Positions 1-7,699 of a stretch of 64,000 nt of DNA are shown piece by piece. Below the pieces are notes generated by a model. That model did no database searches, was not told where the DNA came from, and saw only the letters and a list, made by a program, of their open reading frames with translations. The stretch covers positions 620,001 to 684,000 of the forward strand of contig NZ_FOPG01000001.1 of the NCBI RefSeq assembly GCF_900113435.1, written 5' to 3'. Both the position numbers and the translations under genes were made by a program. This DNA comes from Sulfitobacter dubius. GTDB taxonomy: Bacteria; Pseudomonadota; Alphaproteobacteria; Rhodobacterales; Rhodobacteraceae. Every line of letters begins with the position of its first letter. Position 1 is the stretch's first letter.

Positions 1-267
<267 letters not shown>

Positions 268-810
268 CTACAGCTTACGACTATAGGTCCATGTGGGTAC
301 GGCAGCATCGCGGGCCAAGCAATAGGTTTCCGCGTCGCCAAGATAGACAAACCCTGCATTGGTCAGAACTTTGGCCGAGGCTGGGTTGTCGTGGAAGACA
401 GAGGCAAAAAGCGCGTCATTTCCCAAAGGGTTCGCATTCACCAGCGCCTGCACCGCGTCAGAGGCAAGATGCGTATTCCAGAACGCAGGCGCCACCCAGT
501 ACCCGACCTCGGACTGGTTGCGATCAAGCCGTGTCAGGGAGATTACCCCCATGACTTCGGAGCTGTCCGCCCGGGTGCCATCCATGACCCACACATCTTC
601 TTCGCGGTCATCGGCCATGGCGCGTGTCACATAGGCCTCTACGCTTCCGGGCGGCAACGGGTGCGGGATAGACGACGTCGCATTGGCGACACGCGGATCG
701 CTGGCGTACATTTCTATCATTCCCATATCCGAGCGGCGCACAGGGCGCAGATCGAAACGGTCGGTTTCGATCACGGGTTGGTTAACTATAGATTCCATCT
801 GCATCGTCAT
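268..810 (-). CDS. GNAT family N-acetyltransferase (RimJ/RimL-like)
   Basis: 180 residues. The N-terminal part reads as a RimJ/RimL-like acetyltransferase: VIETDRFDLRPVRRSDMGMIEMYASDPRVA, then a core strand GVISLTRLDRNQSEVGYWVAPAFWN and a C-terminal NPASAKVLTNAGFVYLGDAETY segment, the usual acetyl-CoA-binding and 'N-xxS-xxVLxxxGF' pattern of this group. The substrate cannot be deduced; relatives acetylate protein N-termini or small amines. It sits between rpmA and obgE on the same strand, a position where roseobacters commonly have a GNAT gene. Several ATGs lie in the first five codons (MTMQM), so the exact start is uncertain by a few residues. Confidence 0.85.
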   Translation of the reverse strand: MTMQMESIVNQPVIETDRFDLRPVRRSDMGMIEMYASDPRVANATSSIPHPLPPGSVEAYVTRAMADDREEDVWVMDGTRADSSEVMGVISLTRLDRNQSEVGYWVAPAFWNTHLASDAVQALVNANPLGNDALFASVFHDNPASAKVLTNAGFVYLGDAETYCLARDAAVPTWTYSRKL

Positions 811-1046
811 GCTCCTCCTCCGAACAGACTGAATAACGGGCGGGTGGCCAATCTGCGCACTCCGGCCATGATCACGCTAATTCGCTGCGAAAATGCGACC
901 TGACTTTCGGCACAAACCTCCCTGCCGAACGTAACGATCTCATAAAATTCACACAGTAATCGCCCCTGAGGGTCAAAATTGCTGGCGGGCCAAGATGGCC
1001 GCTTAGCTGATACGAAATACATGGGAATATTCCCTGAAAAAGAAAA

Positions 1047-1070
1047 GGGACCGGCGGTATCGCCGATCCC
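1047..1070 (-). terminator. Intrinsic terminator after rpmA
   Basis: On the minus strand a GC-rich hairpin (GGGATCGGCG / CGCCGGTCCC, loop ATA, one mismatched position) is followed at once by TTTTCTTTTT (1046 down to 1037). It lies about 30 bp past the rpmA stop and should end the rplU-rpmA transcript. On the plus strand it is also followed by a T-run (1075-1080), so it could work in both directions. Confidence 0.75.
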
Positions 1071-1100
1071 TGAATTTTTTCAAACCCTGTGGGGTACGGC

Positions 1101-1370
1101 TTATTCAGCGGCCTCCGCGCGTGGCAGAACCGAAATAAACGTGCGGTTTTTCAAACCTTTGTGGAAGGTCACAGCACCGTCTACAACAGCAAAGATCGTG
1201 TGATCTTTACCCATGCCGACGCCTTCGGCTGGCCAAAACTTGGTGCCGCGCTGACGCACGATGATGTTGCCAGGGATAACGGCTTCGCCGCCATATTTCT
1301 TAACGCCAAGGCGACGACCAGCTGAGTCGCGCCCGTTACGGGATGAACCGCCTGCTTTTTTATGTGCCAT
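1101..1370 (-). CDS. rpmA: 50S ribosomal protein L27
   Basis: 89 residues beginning [20 protein letters not shown] and continuing with [25 protein letters not shown], the unmistakable bacterial L27 sequence. L27 reaches the peptidyl-transferase centre with its N-terminus; here it begins directly with AHKKAGG, so there is no Firmicutes-type cleaved N-terminal extension. The short C-terminal tail ends RAEAAE. It lies 12 bp downstream of rplU on the same strand and is presumably co-transcribed from the promoter upstream of rplU, with a strong terminator just after it. Confidence 0.98.
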   Translation of the reverse strand: MAHKKAGGSSRNGRDSAGRRLGVKKYGGEAVIPGNIIVRQRGTKFWPAEGVGMGKDHTIFAVVDGAVTFHKGLKNRTFISVLPRAEAAE

Positions 1371-1382
1371 CTCGGTCTCTCC

Positions 1383-2072
1383 TTAGCCTTTGGTCTTTTC
1401 TTTGGCCTGATCGACCCAGCCTTCACGCTGGATACGGCCTTTGAAAGACAGTTTCTCGTCAACTTCAGCGATATCCGCTTCGGTCCATGCTGCGATCTGC
1501 GCAAAGGATGTGACCCCCGCTTCGTGCAGCTTCTTCTCAAGTGCCGGGCCAACGCCGCTCAGCTCTTTCAAGTCGTCAGAACCCGCGTCGGCCTTCTTGG
1601 CCTTAGGCGCGGTTTTTTCAGCCTTCGCTTTGGGTGCGGCGGCCTTCTTGGTTTTGGCCGGCTTCGCAGCGTCATCAGACTTGCCGGTGATCGCGGCAAC
1701 AGCGGCAGCGCTTACGGAGCCGGTACCGATGGCAGCAGCAACGCCCGACTTCTCTGCACCAGAGGCGAGGATATCGGTGATCTTGATCAGGGTCAGTTTC
1801 TGACGGTGACCTTTGGTACGCTTGGAAGAGTGCTTCCGGCGACGCTTGACGAAGTTGATAACCTTCTCGCCTTTGATCTGGTCAACGACTTCGGCCTGAA
1901 CGCCTGCATCTTTAACCATAGGCGCGCCGAGCACAGGGCTGTCGCCGCCGAGCATCAGAACTTCGTTGAACTGGACTGTTTCGCCAGCATTGGCCGCAAT
2001 ACGTTCAACCCGCAGCATATCGCCGGATTGCACTTTGTATTGCTTGCCGCCTGTCTTGATGACCGCAAACAT
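1383..2072 (-). CDS. rplU: 50S ribosomal protein L21 with C-terminal helix-hairpin-helix extension
   Basis: From the ATG at 2072 the product is 229 residues starting [18 protein letters not shown]. Residues 1-105 are ordinary L21, including the conserved basic stretch [18 protein letters not shown]. Then follow an alanine-rich segment, a lysine/alanine-rich linker ([18 protein letters not shown]) and a C-terminal domain [22 protein letters not shown]...[19 protein letters not shown] that reads as a helix-hairpin-helix domain. Standard L21 is about 103 residues, so more than half of this protein is extra. Such extended L21 proteins are known in Rhodobacterales; the role of the tail is not known to me. 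An upstream in-frame extension to 2165 was rejected because the L21 fold starts at MFAV. Confidence 0.96.
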   Translation of the reverse strand: MFAVIKTGGKQYKVQSGDMLRVERIAANAGETVQFNEVLMLGGDSPVLGAPMVKDAGVQAEVVDQIKGEKVINFVKRRRKHSSKRTKGHRQKLTLIKITDILASGAEKSGVAAAIGTGSVSAAAVAAITGKSDDAAKPAKTKKAAAPKAKAEKTAPKAKKADAGSDDLKELSGVGPALEKKLHEAGVTSFAQIAAWTEADIAEVDEKLSFKGRIQREGWVDQAKEKTKG

Positions 2073-2217
2073 GCGTCTTCCTTTTCTGTCATCCGCGTTC
2101 TGTGGCCCCCGCTTGGGAGTTGTGGAATGGCTTTCCTGCCGATCCGCCTCGAACAGCGCGCCCATGGGGCGTCATTAAAAATCAATCCCTAAGACGGATT
2201 AACCGCCGGGATGCGGG

Positions 2218-2246
2218 CTTATCTTCGGAATGGCTGGGTAAGTCAA
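2218..2246 (-). promoter_or_regulatory. Predicted sigma-70 promoter of rplU-rpmA
   Basis: On the minus strand TTGACT (2246-2241) is followed after 17 bp by GATAAG (2223-2218), a good -35 box and a fair -10 box, about 145 bp upstream of the rplU start. It leaves a leader long enough for post-transcriptional control. Pattern match only. Confidence 0.5.
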
Positions 2247-2278
2247 GCAGGTTTTCTATCGCTGGATCAGCAAAGCTG

Positions 2279-3088
2279 TCAGAGGTTCTCAGCCACCATG
2301 TTCAATGCCACAGCACGGCCCAATGCGTAAGAGATGTCCTCATATGCGTGGCCAAAACCGTCGAAAAGTGCGCGATTCAGGGCACCCCCTGCATCGGTTT
2401 CGGAAAATGCGGCATAGCGTTGAATCTCGGCGTCGCTCAAGGGGTGATAGGCCAGCAGCATGTAGGCATGTGCCCAAACAGAGGTGTCCTCGGTCACCGC
2501 ATCAAGGTCACCGCCAATTTCAGAGAGCAGGTCTTCGTCGCTGTCTTCGAGCGCGCCGCCGTCGCGCATACCGCGTAGAAACTGAAAATTGCTATTAAGC
2601 GCCGTGCTAACGTTGCGGTCGACCATATCGGCAGATGTAATCAAGCGGCGGATCAAAGCAAGCCGTGGGTCATTTTCCCCAGCCAGTACCCCATAGTTTG
2701 CCCGCGCGATCTGCTCGACTTCACGCTCCGCAATGGCGGCGCGGGCGGCATTTTCCAATGCGACGATCCGGCCGCCGAGCTCTGTAGTGTAAAAGTCGAT
2801 TGCGTCCTCTACCGCGGAAGGGCTCATCGTTTCTTCGAGCGCGCGGCGCACGGCCTCTACCATCCGCTCGGGGTCATGGATGCTCTCAACCTGCAACTCC
2901 CAACCCGGACCGCCCTGCCCGCCTAGCATGTCTTGGTTCAACGTTTCCGCATGGGCCTGCCCCTCATCGCTTAGGATCGCTGCCGCTTCGCGCAGCTCCA
3001 ACAGATCGACGAGAACGGTCATCCGCGCGTCGGCCCAAGCGGGCAGAGCCACAAGCCACAGAAGCGGGACAGAAATCCATGCGCGCAT
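2279..3088 (-). CDS. Exported DUF2059-type protein (copy 2)
   Basis: 269 residues with a signal peptide (MRAWISVPLLWLVALPAWADA). The mature part is almost all alpha-helical, with a DUF2059-like segment around VEDAIDFYTTELGGRIVALENAARAA, matching the 'FYxSxLGxRxxxxE' pattern of that family, and a C-terminal EIQRYAAFSETDAGGALNRALFDG. It is a paralogue of the upstream gene: both have the same architecture and similar lengths, and the start codon overlaps the stop of that gene by one base, so they form a two-gene operon. The function of the family is unknown; a periplasmic location is inferred from the signal peptide. Confidence 0.8.
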   Translation of the reverse strand: MRAWISVPLLWLVALPAWADARMTVLVDLLELREAAAILSDEGQAHAETLNQDMLGGQGGPGWELQVESIHDPERMVEAVRRALEETMSPSAVEDAIDFYTTELGGRIVALENAARAAIAEREVEQIARANYGVLAGENDPRLALIRRLITSADMVDRNVSTALNSNFQFLRGMRDGGALEDSDEDLLSEIGGDLDAVTEDTSVWAHAYMLLAYHPLSDAEIQRYAAFSETDAGGALNRALFDGFGHAYEDISYALGRAVALNMVAENL

Positions 3089-3930
3089 CAGATATCCTGA
3101 CTGGGTTGCATCGCCGCAAGGCGAGCGGCTACGGCCTCGAAACGGTTGGCCATGATCTCATATTGAACAGCATTCATCAGGGTATAAACTTGCTGCATCT
3201 TCGGATGCTCCAGCGCATCGGCATAGGCCGCAAGATCGTCGTCCGAAAAGGATTGATAGGTATAGGCGGCATTGGCCAGCGCATTCGCGGCAATCTGAGC
3301 GCCTAAGTCATCCGCCTGTGCGCGCATCACCTCGCGCAAGTCAGGTTCTTCCATCTGCAATTCGATCACCCCGGCACCGGCAGCGGCGAGTAGGAACCGT
3401 ATCTGCACCTCCTGAATGGCCCGAACGGATATTTCCTCAACATCGCTGGCAACATTTAACCGCCGCAAGGTCTCTAACCGAGGTGAATCAATCTGCTCTA
3501 GCCCCGCAATGATGGCTGCGCCGCTTTCGGCCTTCAGCCCGTCATCCTCTGTCATATGCGCTTTATTTTCTACGTCGACCAAACGCGTGCCCAGATCGCT
3601 CGCGTAAAAGCTGGCGGCGTGATCCAACAGATCGTCGCTCAGCGTTTCGGCCAATATGTCCATCGCCATGTCATGCATCAGCTCGGTGTCGAACACATCC
3701 CCAACCAGCCGTGACCATTCCGATCCAAAATCCTCGGTCTGAAGTCCCAGCATCTCGGGTGCGGAATCGGCAGAAAGCCGGATACTATCCAACGCGACGT
3801 CAAAGCCGGTCACTTCCAAAAACCGCTCCAGCGCACCGCGATCAGCTGCGCGCAATGGGTGGGCAAACGCGATCAGCGCAATGAATGCCATAACGAAGGG
3901 GGCGATAATCAGACGATTTTGACGGAACAC
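3088..3930 (-). CDS. Exported DUF2059-type protein (copy 1)
   Basis: 280 residues; a hydrophobic N-terminus (LIIAPFVMAFIALIAFAHPLRAA) acts as a signal peptide. The central region LDHAASFYASDLGTRLVDVENKAHM is the DUF2059-like motif and lines up with the equivalent region of the next gene (FYTTELGGRIVALENAARA). The C-terminal half (YTYQSFSDDDLAAYADALEHPKMQQVYTLMNAV) resembles the second helical repeat seen in the family. First gene of a two-gene minus-strand operon separated from the ribosomal-protein cluster by the rplU promoter region. No enzymatic motif visible. Confidence 0.8.
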   Translation of the reverse strand: MFRQNRLIIAPFVMAFIALIAFAHPLRAADRGALERFLEVTGFDVALDSIRLSADSAPEMLGLQTEDFGSEWSRLVGDVFDTELMHDMAMDILAETLSDDLLDHAASFYASDLGTRLVDVENKAHMTEDDGLKAESGAAIIAGLEQIDSPRLETLRRLNVASDVEEISVRAIQEVQIRFLLAAAGAGVIELQMEEPDLREVMRAQADDLGAQIAANALANAAYTYQSFSDDDLAAYADALEHPKMQQVYTLMNAVQYEIMANRFEAVAARLAAMQPSQDI

Positions 3931-4075
3931 GGGCTGTCCTTTCGGAGAATTGTAACCCTAAACTTAGGCCTTCCCAACCCCGGCGCAACGAAAATTCAAT
4001 AACTTTCAGTTGATGCGCAAAACCCCTCTTGCCACTGCCTGAAAAGGCGACTAAACGGGCCACCCAGACCCCCGC

Positions 4076-4165
4076 GGAGAGGTGCCGGAGTGGTCGAACG
4101 GGGCGGTCTCGAAAACCGTTGAGCCTTCACGGGTTCCCAGGGTTCGAATCCCTGTCTCTCCGCCA
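4076..4165 (+). tRNA. tRNA-Ser (anticodon CGA)
   Basis: Complete class II tRNA: acceptor strands GGAGAGG (4076-4082) and TCTCTCC (4155-4161, one G-T pair), anticodon loop CTCGAAA with anticodon CGA, a long variable arm (GAGCCTTCACGGGTTC region), T-arm with GGTTCGAATCC, discriminator G at 4162 and encoded CCA at 4163-4165. Serine identity follows from the long variable arm plus CGA anticodon. Its 3' portion is repeated at 50637-50702, marking this gene as the probable integration site of the downstream island. Confidence 0.97.
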
Positions 4166-4169
4166 CTAT
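4104..4169 (+). repeat. Direct repeat, left copy (attachment-core candidate inside tRNA-Ser)
   Basis: 66 bp from CGGTCTCGAAAACCG (anticodon stem) through the tRNA 3' end and CCACTAT, identical to 50637-50702 in the same orientation. Exact duplication of a tRNA 3' end at a distance of 46.5 kb is the usual footprint of tyrosine-recombinase integration. Confidence 0.9.
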
Positions 4170-4520
4170 ACCACTGATAAAGCTCGTAAAAATGCGATCT
4201 CAGGGCGTAGTGAGCCCGCTTCTCGCGATGCTTCGAATAGTGAAAAGCGTCATACTATGACACCTTTTCCACCTTCCGAGTGCGCCGACTATGCCCCCTC
4301 TGGTCGCCTTCTATGACCTCTATCCCATGTTTAGAGTGCGTGACCACGCCGGGGGGTAGAGCCGCACTTACCTTCCCCAGGCACAGCGGCACGGGCACCA
4401 CGTCACATCACGCCGCTCCTGAAAGAGCACAGGGTGATGCAAATAAAGTTCGAGCAGTTTTGTATCGGGTATGCTTGGTCGCGACGAGATCAAGAAGAAG
4501 TCGCCGCCGGGTCGGGCTCC
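4170..4520 (+). repeat. Diverged flank repeat, left copy
   Basis: Aligns with 50703 to about 51010. Shared blocks include CAGGGCGTAGTG, GCCCGCTTCTCGCG, GTGAAAAGCGT, TAGAGCCGC, CACCACGTCAC, GAGCACAGGGTG and GTCGCCGCCGGGTC; by eye roughly 75-80 percent identical at the start and weaker later, with this copy carrying about 50 extra bases before 4500. No convincing reading frame is conserved between copies, so it looks like non-coding tRNA-flanking DNA duplicated long ago. Confidence 0.75.
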
Positions 4521-4969
4521 ACGGGAATTTGACGATCCAAACGACGCTTCCGGCCCCAACCGGACTCTCAACACGCAATACGTATGCTGCGGTGCGGCCA
4601 TTCAAGGGAGACATTCGCTGCGACCGTGGGTACCAAGGGCTTCGATTGTATCGCGATGGCAAAGCCTGCACCAGAAACAGCCAATTTGTCGCAGAAACCT
4701 TTGAGCACCCTCCGTGGGATCGACCAGCGCATTGGCGCTACCCCCAGAACGCAACCGTTATCTGAGAACTAAGTTGAAGCTTTAAGGTCACGCTACATCG
4801 TCACATGAAACTTCCCCTATTCCGAGTAAATGCGCGATATTTGTTGCAGTGACGAATAGGACGTTTTGCCCCCGAAATGTGCTCTGAATACCCAACACAC
4901 CGGAACTGCAAGTGCACCGAAACACCTGCGAGTTTGAAGATTGAAGCCATGCCTCGAAGAGGCTTGGTA
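4521..4969. other. Gene-free stretch
   Basis: About 450 bp between the diverged flank repeat and the end of the LysR gene. Short overlapping frames exist on both strands but none has a recognisable protein or a ribosome-binding site; nothing else identified. Confidence 0.5.
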
Positions 4970-5875
4970 TCATATCGACCAACCAGATCGGTTTCCCAAC
5001 CGTTTGATCAGGAAATCAATGAATATCCTTGTTTTGGGAGTCAAAACATTGGAGCGGGGATAGACCAGCCAAAGGACCGTCGCTTCGTTCAAGGACCATT
5101 CCGGAAGCACACGGACCAGGCGTCCTGCCGCGATTTCGTGTTCGATGTTCCACAGCGAACTGATTGCAATTCCGACCCCTGATACCGTCGCCTCGCGCTG
5201 CGCGTCGCCGTCATCGACGATTGTGCGGCATGTCATGGCTTGCGGATCAAGCTTTGCAATTTCACCCTCGGTGCTAAGCAATTCCCGTGGTTCAAGGTTG
5301 GACCATGCAATGAAACGGTGACTCGACAAGTCGGATGGGTGCGTGGGCGTACCGTGGGTTTCCAGATAGCTTGGCGATGCACACAAAACACGGGTGTCAT
5401 CCGACAGCTTCCGACCCTTCAAGCTGCTGTCCGCCAGTGGGGCACTTCTAAGGGCCAAATCAAAACTGCCTTCGATGGCATCAAAGCTGGTATCCGACAG
5501 GCGCAGGTCCAGCGTCAAATCGGGGAAAAGGGTTTGGAATTCGGGCAAGAGTGGCATGATGTGCAACTGTGCGAAACTGCTGGGCGCCGCAAAGCGCAAC
5601 GTGCCTTTCGGGCCGACATCCGTGCCACCAAGTGCCGCCTGTGCGGCCTCTGACTGCGCGAGAATTTCGCGAGCATAGGGTAGAAAATCCGCCCCTTCCA
5701 GTGACAATGAAACCTTGCGGGTGGTGCGGCGTAGCAGCTCCACCCCAAGCTCGGTTTCCAACTTGGCGAGGCGGGCGCTTGCCACGGCAGGTGCAAGGCC
5801 AAGTTCACGACCCGCAGCGCTGATATTGAGCCGCTCTGCTGCCATTACGAACAATCGCAGGTGATCGGTGTCCAT
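4970..5875 (-). CDS. LysR family transcriptional regulator
   Basis: 301 residues. N-terminal winged helix: MDTDHLRLFVMAAERLNISAAGRELGLAPAVASARLAKLETELG, then RRTTRKVSLSLEGADFLPYA, the classic LysR reader, followed by a periplasmic-binding-protein-like effector domain from about residue 90 (GTLRFAAPSSFAQLHIMPLLPEF). The RRTTR pattern places it with the CrgA-like LysR group. It is divergent from the CmcJ-like oxygenase gene at 6033 with a 157-bp gap, so it probably controls that gene and the SDR after it. The effector is unknown. Confidence 0.93.
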   Translation of the reverse strand: MDTDHLRLFVMAAERLNISAAGRELGLAPAVASARLAKLETELGVELLRRTTRKVSLSLEGADFLPYAREILAQSEAAQAALGGTDVGPKGTLRFAAPSSFAQLHIMPLLPEFQTLFPDLTLDLRLSDTSFDAIEGSFDLALRSAPLADSSLKGRKLSDDTRVLCASPSYLETHGTPTHPSDLSSHRFIAWSNLEPRELLSTEGEIAKLDPQAMTCRTIVDDGDAQREATVSGVGIAISSLWNIEHEIAAGRLVRVLPEWSLNEATVLWLVYPRSNVLTPKTRIFIDFLIKRLGNRSGWSI

Positions 5876-6032
5876 CTATTATACCCAAAATCAAGAAAGT
5901 GAACTCCACTCTCGGCAGTTTATTGCGCGAAGCACAAGATATAAATTCGCATCATAAGGATGACATCAACTCAAGGCTTTTGCGGTAATCCGCCGAGCAG
6001 ACTGGCCCGATCATGATGGAAAGGAGTCTCTG

Positions 6033-6809
6033 ATGACACTGACCGGAACCGTAAATTATCACGTCCACAAGCCGTTTCGGCAGGCGTTCGAAATTGATGT
6101 GGATGGCATTGCTGGCAACCTCATCGAGCCGGAGTTTTCCGCAGCCAAAATCGCAGTGAAGGATCAACGGAACTGCGAGGCCGCCACGGATTTTGCAGAG
6201 GATGGCTTTGCTTATGCCAACTCCCCAACGGCTATATTGGATTTCAAAGGTGGCAATTGGCAAAGCCAATATGATGCCGAACTGGCCGATCTATTGAAAC
6301 AGGAAGTTGGCGCAAAAGAGGTGATCACCTTTGATCATACAGTGCGCATCGATGATCCGCAGGCCAAGCGCCGCCCGGCCCGCCACGTCCACAGCGATTA
6401 TAGCCGCGAGGGTGCGGAAAGGCGTCTTGTGGATATTCTTGGCCCTGGACAGGCCGATGAATGGGCGCAGGGTCATTATGCCTTTATCAACGTCTGGCGC
6501 CCGCTCGCGAACCCGATCAATTCTGCACCTCTTGGCTTCATTCGGCCGTCGACGGTCAGAGACGCAGATTGGATCGTGATTGACTTGATCTACCCCGATC
6601 GCAAAGGCCAGGTGATGGGGTTGGCAAAAGACGACGCGCACGAATGGGTTTACCGCTCACGGATGACGCCTGACGAGGTCGCGTTTTTCAACATCTACGA
6701 CAATTCCGGCCGCCCCTGCGTTGGCCACAGTGCGATTGATCTGATCGAGGACCCGACAGTCACGACGCCCCGCCAAAGCATCGAGAGCCGTACGTTGGTT
6801 CGCTATTAG
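6033..6809 (+). CDS. CmcJ/NvfI-family oxidoreductase (non-heme iron oxygenase-like)
   Basis: 258 residues. Recognisable family marks are ARHVHSDYSREGAERRL (His and Asp, candidate iron ligands), FINVWRPLANPINSAPLGF, and the ending SIESRTLVRY. The NVWRP motif and the closing R-x-x-x-x-R segment are typical of the CmcJ/AsaB-like group, which includes fungal and bacterial hydroxylases and methylation-linked tailoring enzymes of secondary metabolism. Strong ribosome-binding site AAGGAG seven bases before the ATG. Divergent from a LysR gene and followed 42 bp later by an SDR, suggesting a small regulated oxidation/reduction unit. The substrate cannot be predicted. Confidence 0.8.
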   Translation: MTLTGTVNYHVHKPFRQAFEIDVDGIAGNLIEPEFSAAKIAVKDQRNCEAATDFAEDGFAYANSPTAILDFKGGNWQSQYDAELADLLKQEVGAKEVITFDHTVRIDDPQAKRRPARHVHSDYSREGAERRLVDILGPGQADEWAQGHYAFINVWRPLANPINSAPLGFIRPSTVRDADWIVIDLIYPDRKGQVMGLAKDDAHEWVYRSRMTPDEVAFFNIYDNSGRPCVGHSAIDLIEDPTVTTPRQSIESRTLVRY

Positions 6810-6851
6810 AGAGCGCCCACCCGCGCCTTGCACAACTGAGGAGACATTCAC

Positions 6852-7634
6852 ATGACCAAGACAATTCTTATCACCGGCGCGACGGACGGGATCGGCCTTT
6901 TGACTGCCAAGACGCTGACTGCTGACGGCCACAACGTCCTGTTGCACGGCCGCAGCGCGGACAAGTTGGAAGCCGCGGCACACGAGGTCGGGGGCAATCC
7001 GGAAACCTACCGCGCTGACCTTTCGTTGCTGGAGGATGTTAACGCCTTGGTGGCAGATGTCCGTGCCAAACATGACACCCTGGATGTGTTGATCAACAAT
7101 GCCGGTGTTCTGAAGGTTCCCAACACACAGACGGACAGCGGGCTGGACGTGCGTTTCATGGTCAACGCAATCGCGCCTTGGGCTTTGACCGTTGGACTGC
7201 TGCCGATCATCCCAAAAGACGGTCGCGTGGTGAGCCTTTCCTCAGCAGCACAAGCGCCCGTCAACATCAAGGCCATGCGCGGTGAGCAACAGCTTGGCCA
7301 CAATGAAGCCTACGCGCAAAGCAAGCTGGCGTTGACAATCTGGTCGCAGGAATTGGCGCGCGAACACCCCGACGGGCCGATGTTTATCTCGGTCAACCCG
7401 GGGTCTCTCCTTGCCACAAAAATGGTCAAGGAATCCTATGGAATGGCGGGCAATGACCTGCGCATCGGGGCTGACATCCTGCGCCGTGCGGCAATGTCTG
7501 AGGAATTCGCCAACGCCTCGGGGCAGTATTACGACAACGATGCCGGACGCATCGCACGGCCTCATCCCGCAGCCGCCGACCGCGCACATATCGCGCAACT
7601 GATGGCGGCTATTCGCGAGCTGGCTGGCGCTTAA
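6852..7634 (+). CDS. Short-chain dehydrogenase/reductase
   Basis: 260 residues. Rossmann-fold cofactor motif TGATDGIG at residues 8-15, HGRS at the end of beta-2 (Arg and Ser suggest NADP(H)), NNAG motif at about residue 85, catalytic Ser in VVSLSSAAQAP and the YAQSK catalytic Tyr/Lys pair. Length and motif order match classical SDRs. The insertion HNEAYAQSKLALTIWS resembles retinol-dehydrogenase-like SDRs. A good ribosome-binding site (GAGGAG) precedes the ATG. Lies between the CmcJ-like oxygenase and the AcoR-type regulator on the same strand, so it may act with the oxygenase or reduce acetoin-like carbonyls. Confidence 0.9.
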   Translation: MTKTILITGATDGIGLLTAKTLTADGHNVLLHGRSADKLEAAAHEVGGNPETYRADLSLLEDVNALVADVRAKHDTLDVLINNAGVLKVPNTQTDSGLDVRFMVNAIAPWALTVGLLPIIPKDGRVVSLSSAAQAPVNIKAMRGEQQLGHNEAYAQSKLALTIWSQELAREHPDGPMFISVNPGSLLATKMVKESYGMAGNDLRIGADILRRAAMSEEFANASGQYYDNDAGRIARPHPAAADRAHIAQLMAAIRELAGA

Positions 7635-7699
7635 GGCGTCCCAAAACGTTTGCCGATCAAGGTGATTGCGCATTAAGATAAGAGTCGGGAGGAGACGTG

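Noticed and set aside
807-1022. 71-codon minus-strand frame between rpmA and the GNAT gene
   Set aside because: Starts without a ribosome-binding site, overlaps the GNAT start, and its translation shows no recognisable family.
1362-2192. 276-codon frame opposite rplU
   Set aside because: Antisense to rplU, whose identity is certain; translation is artefactual.
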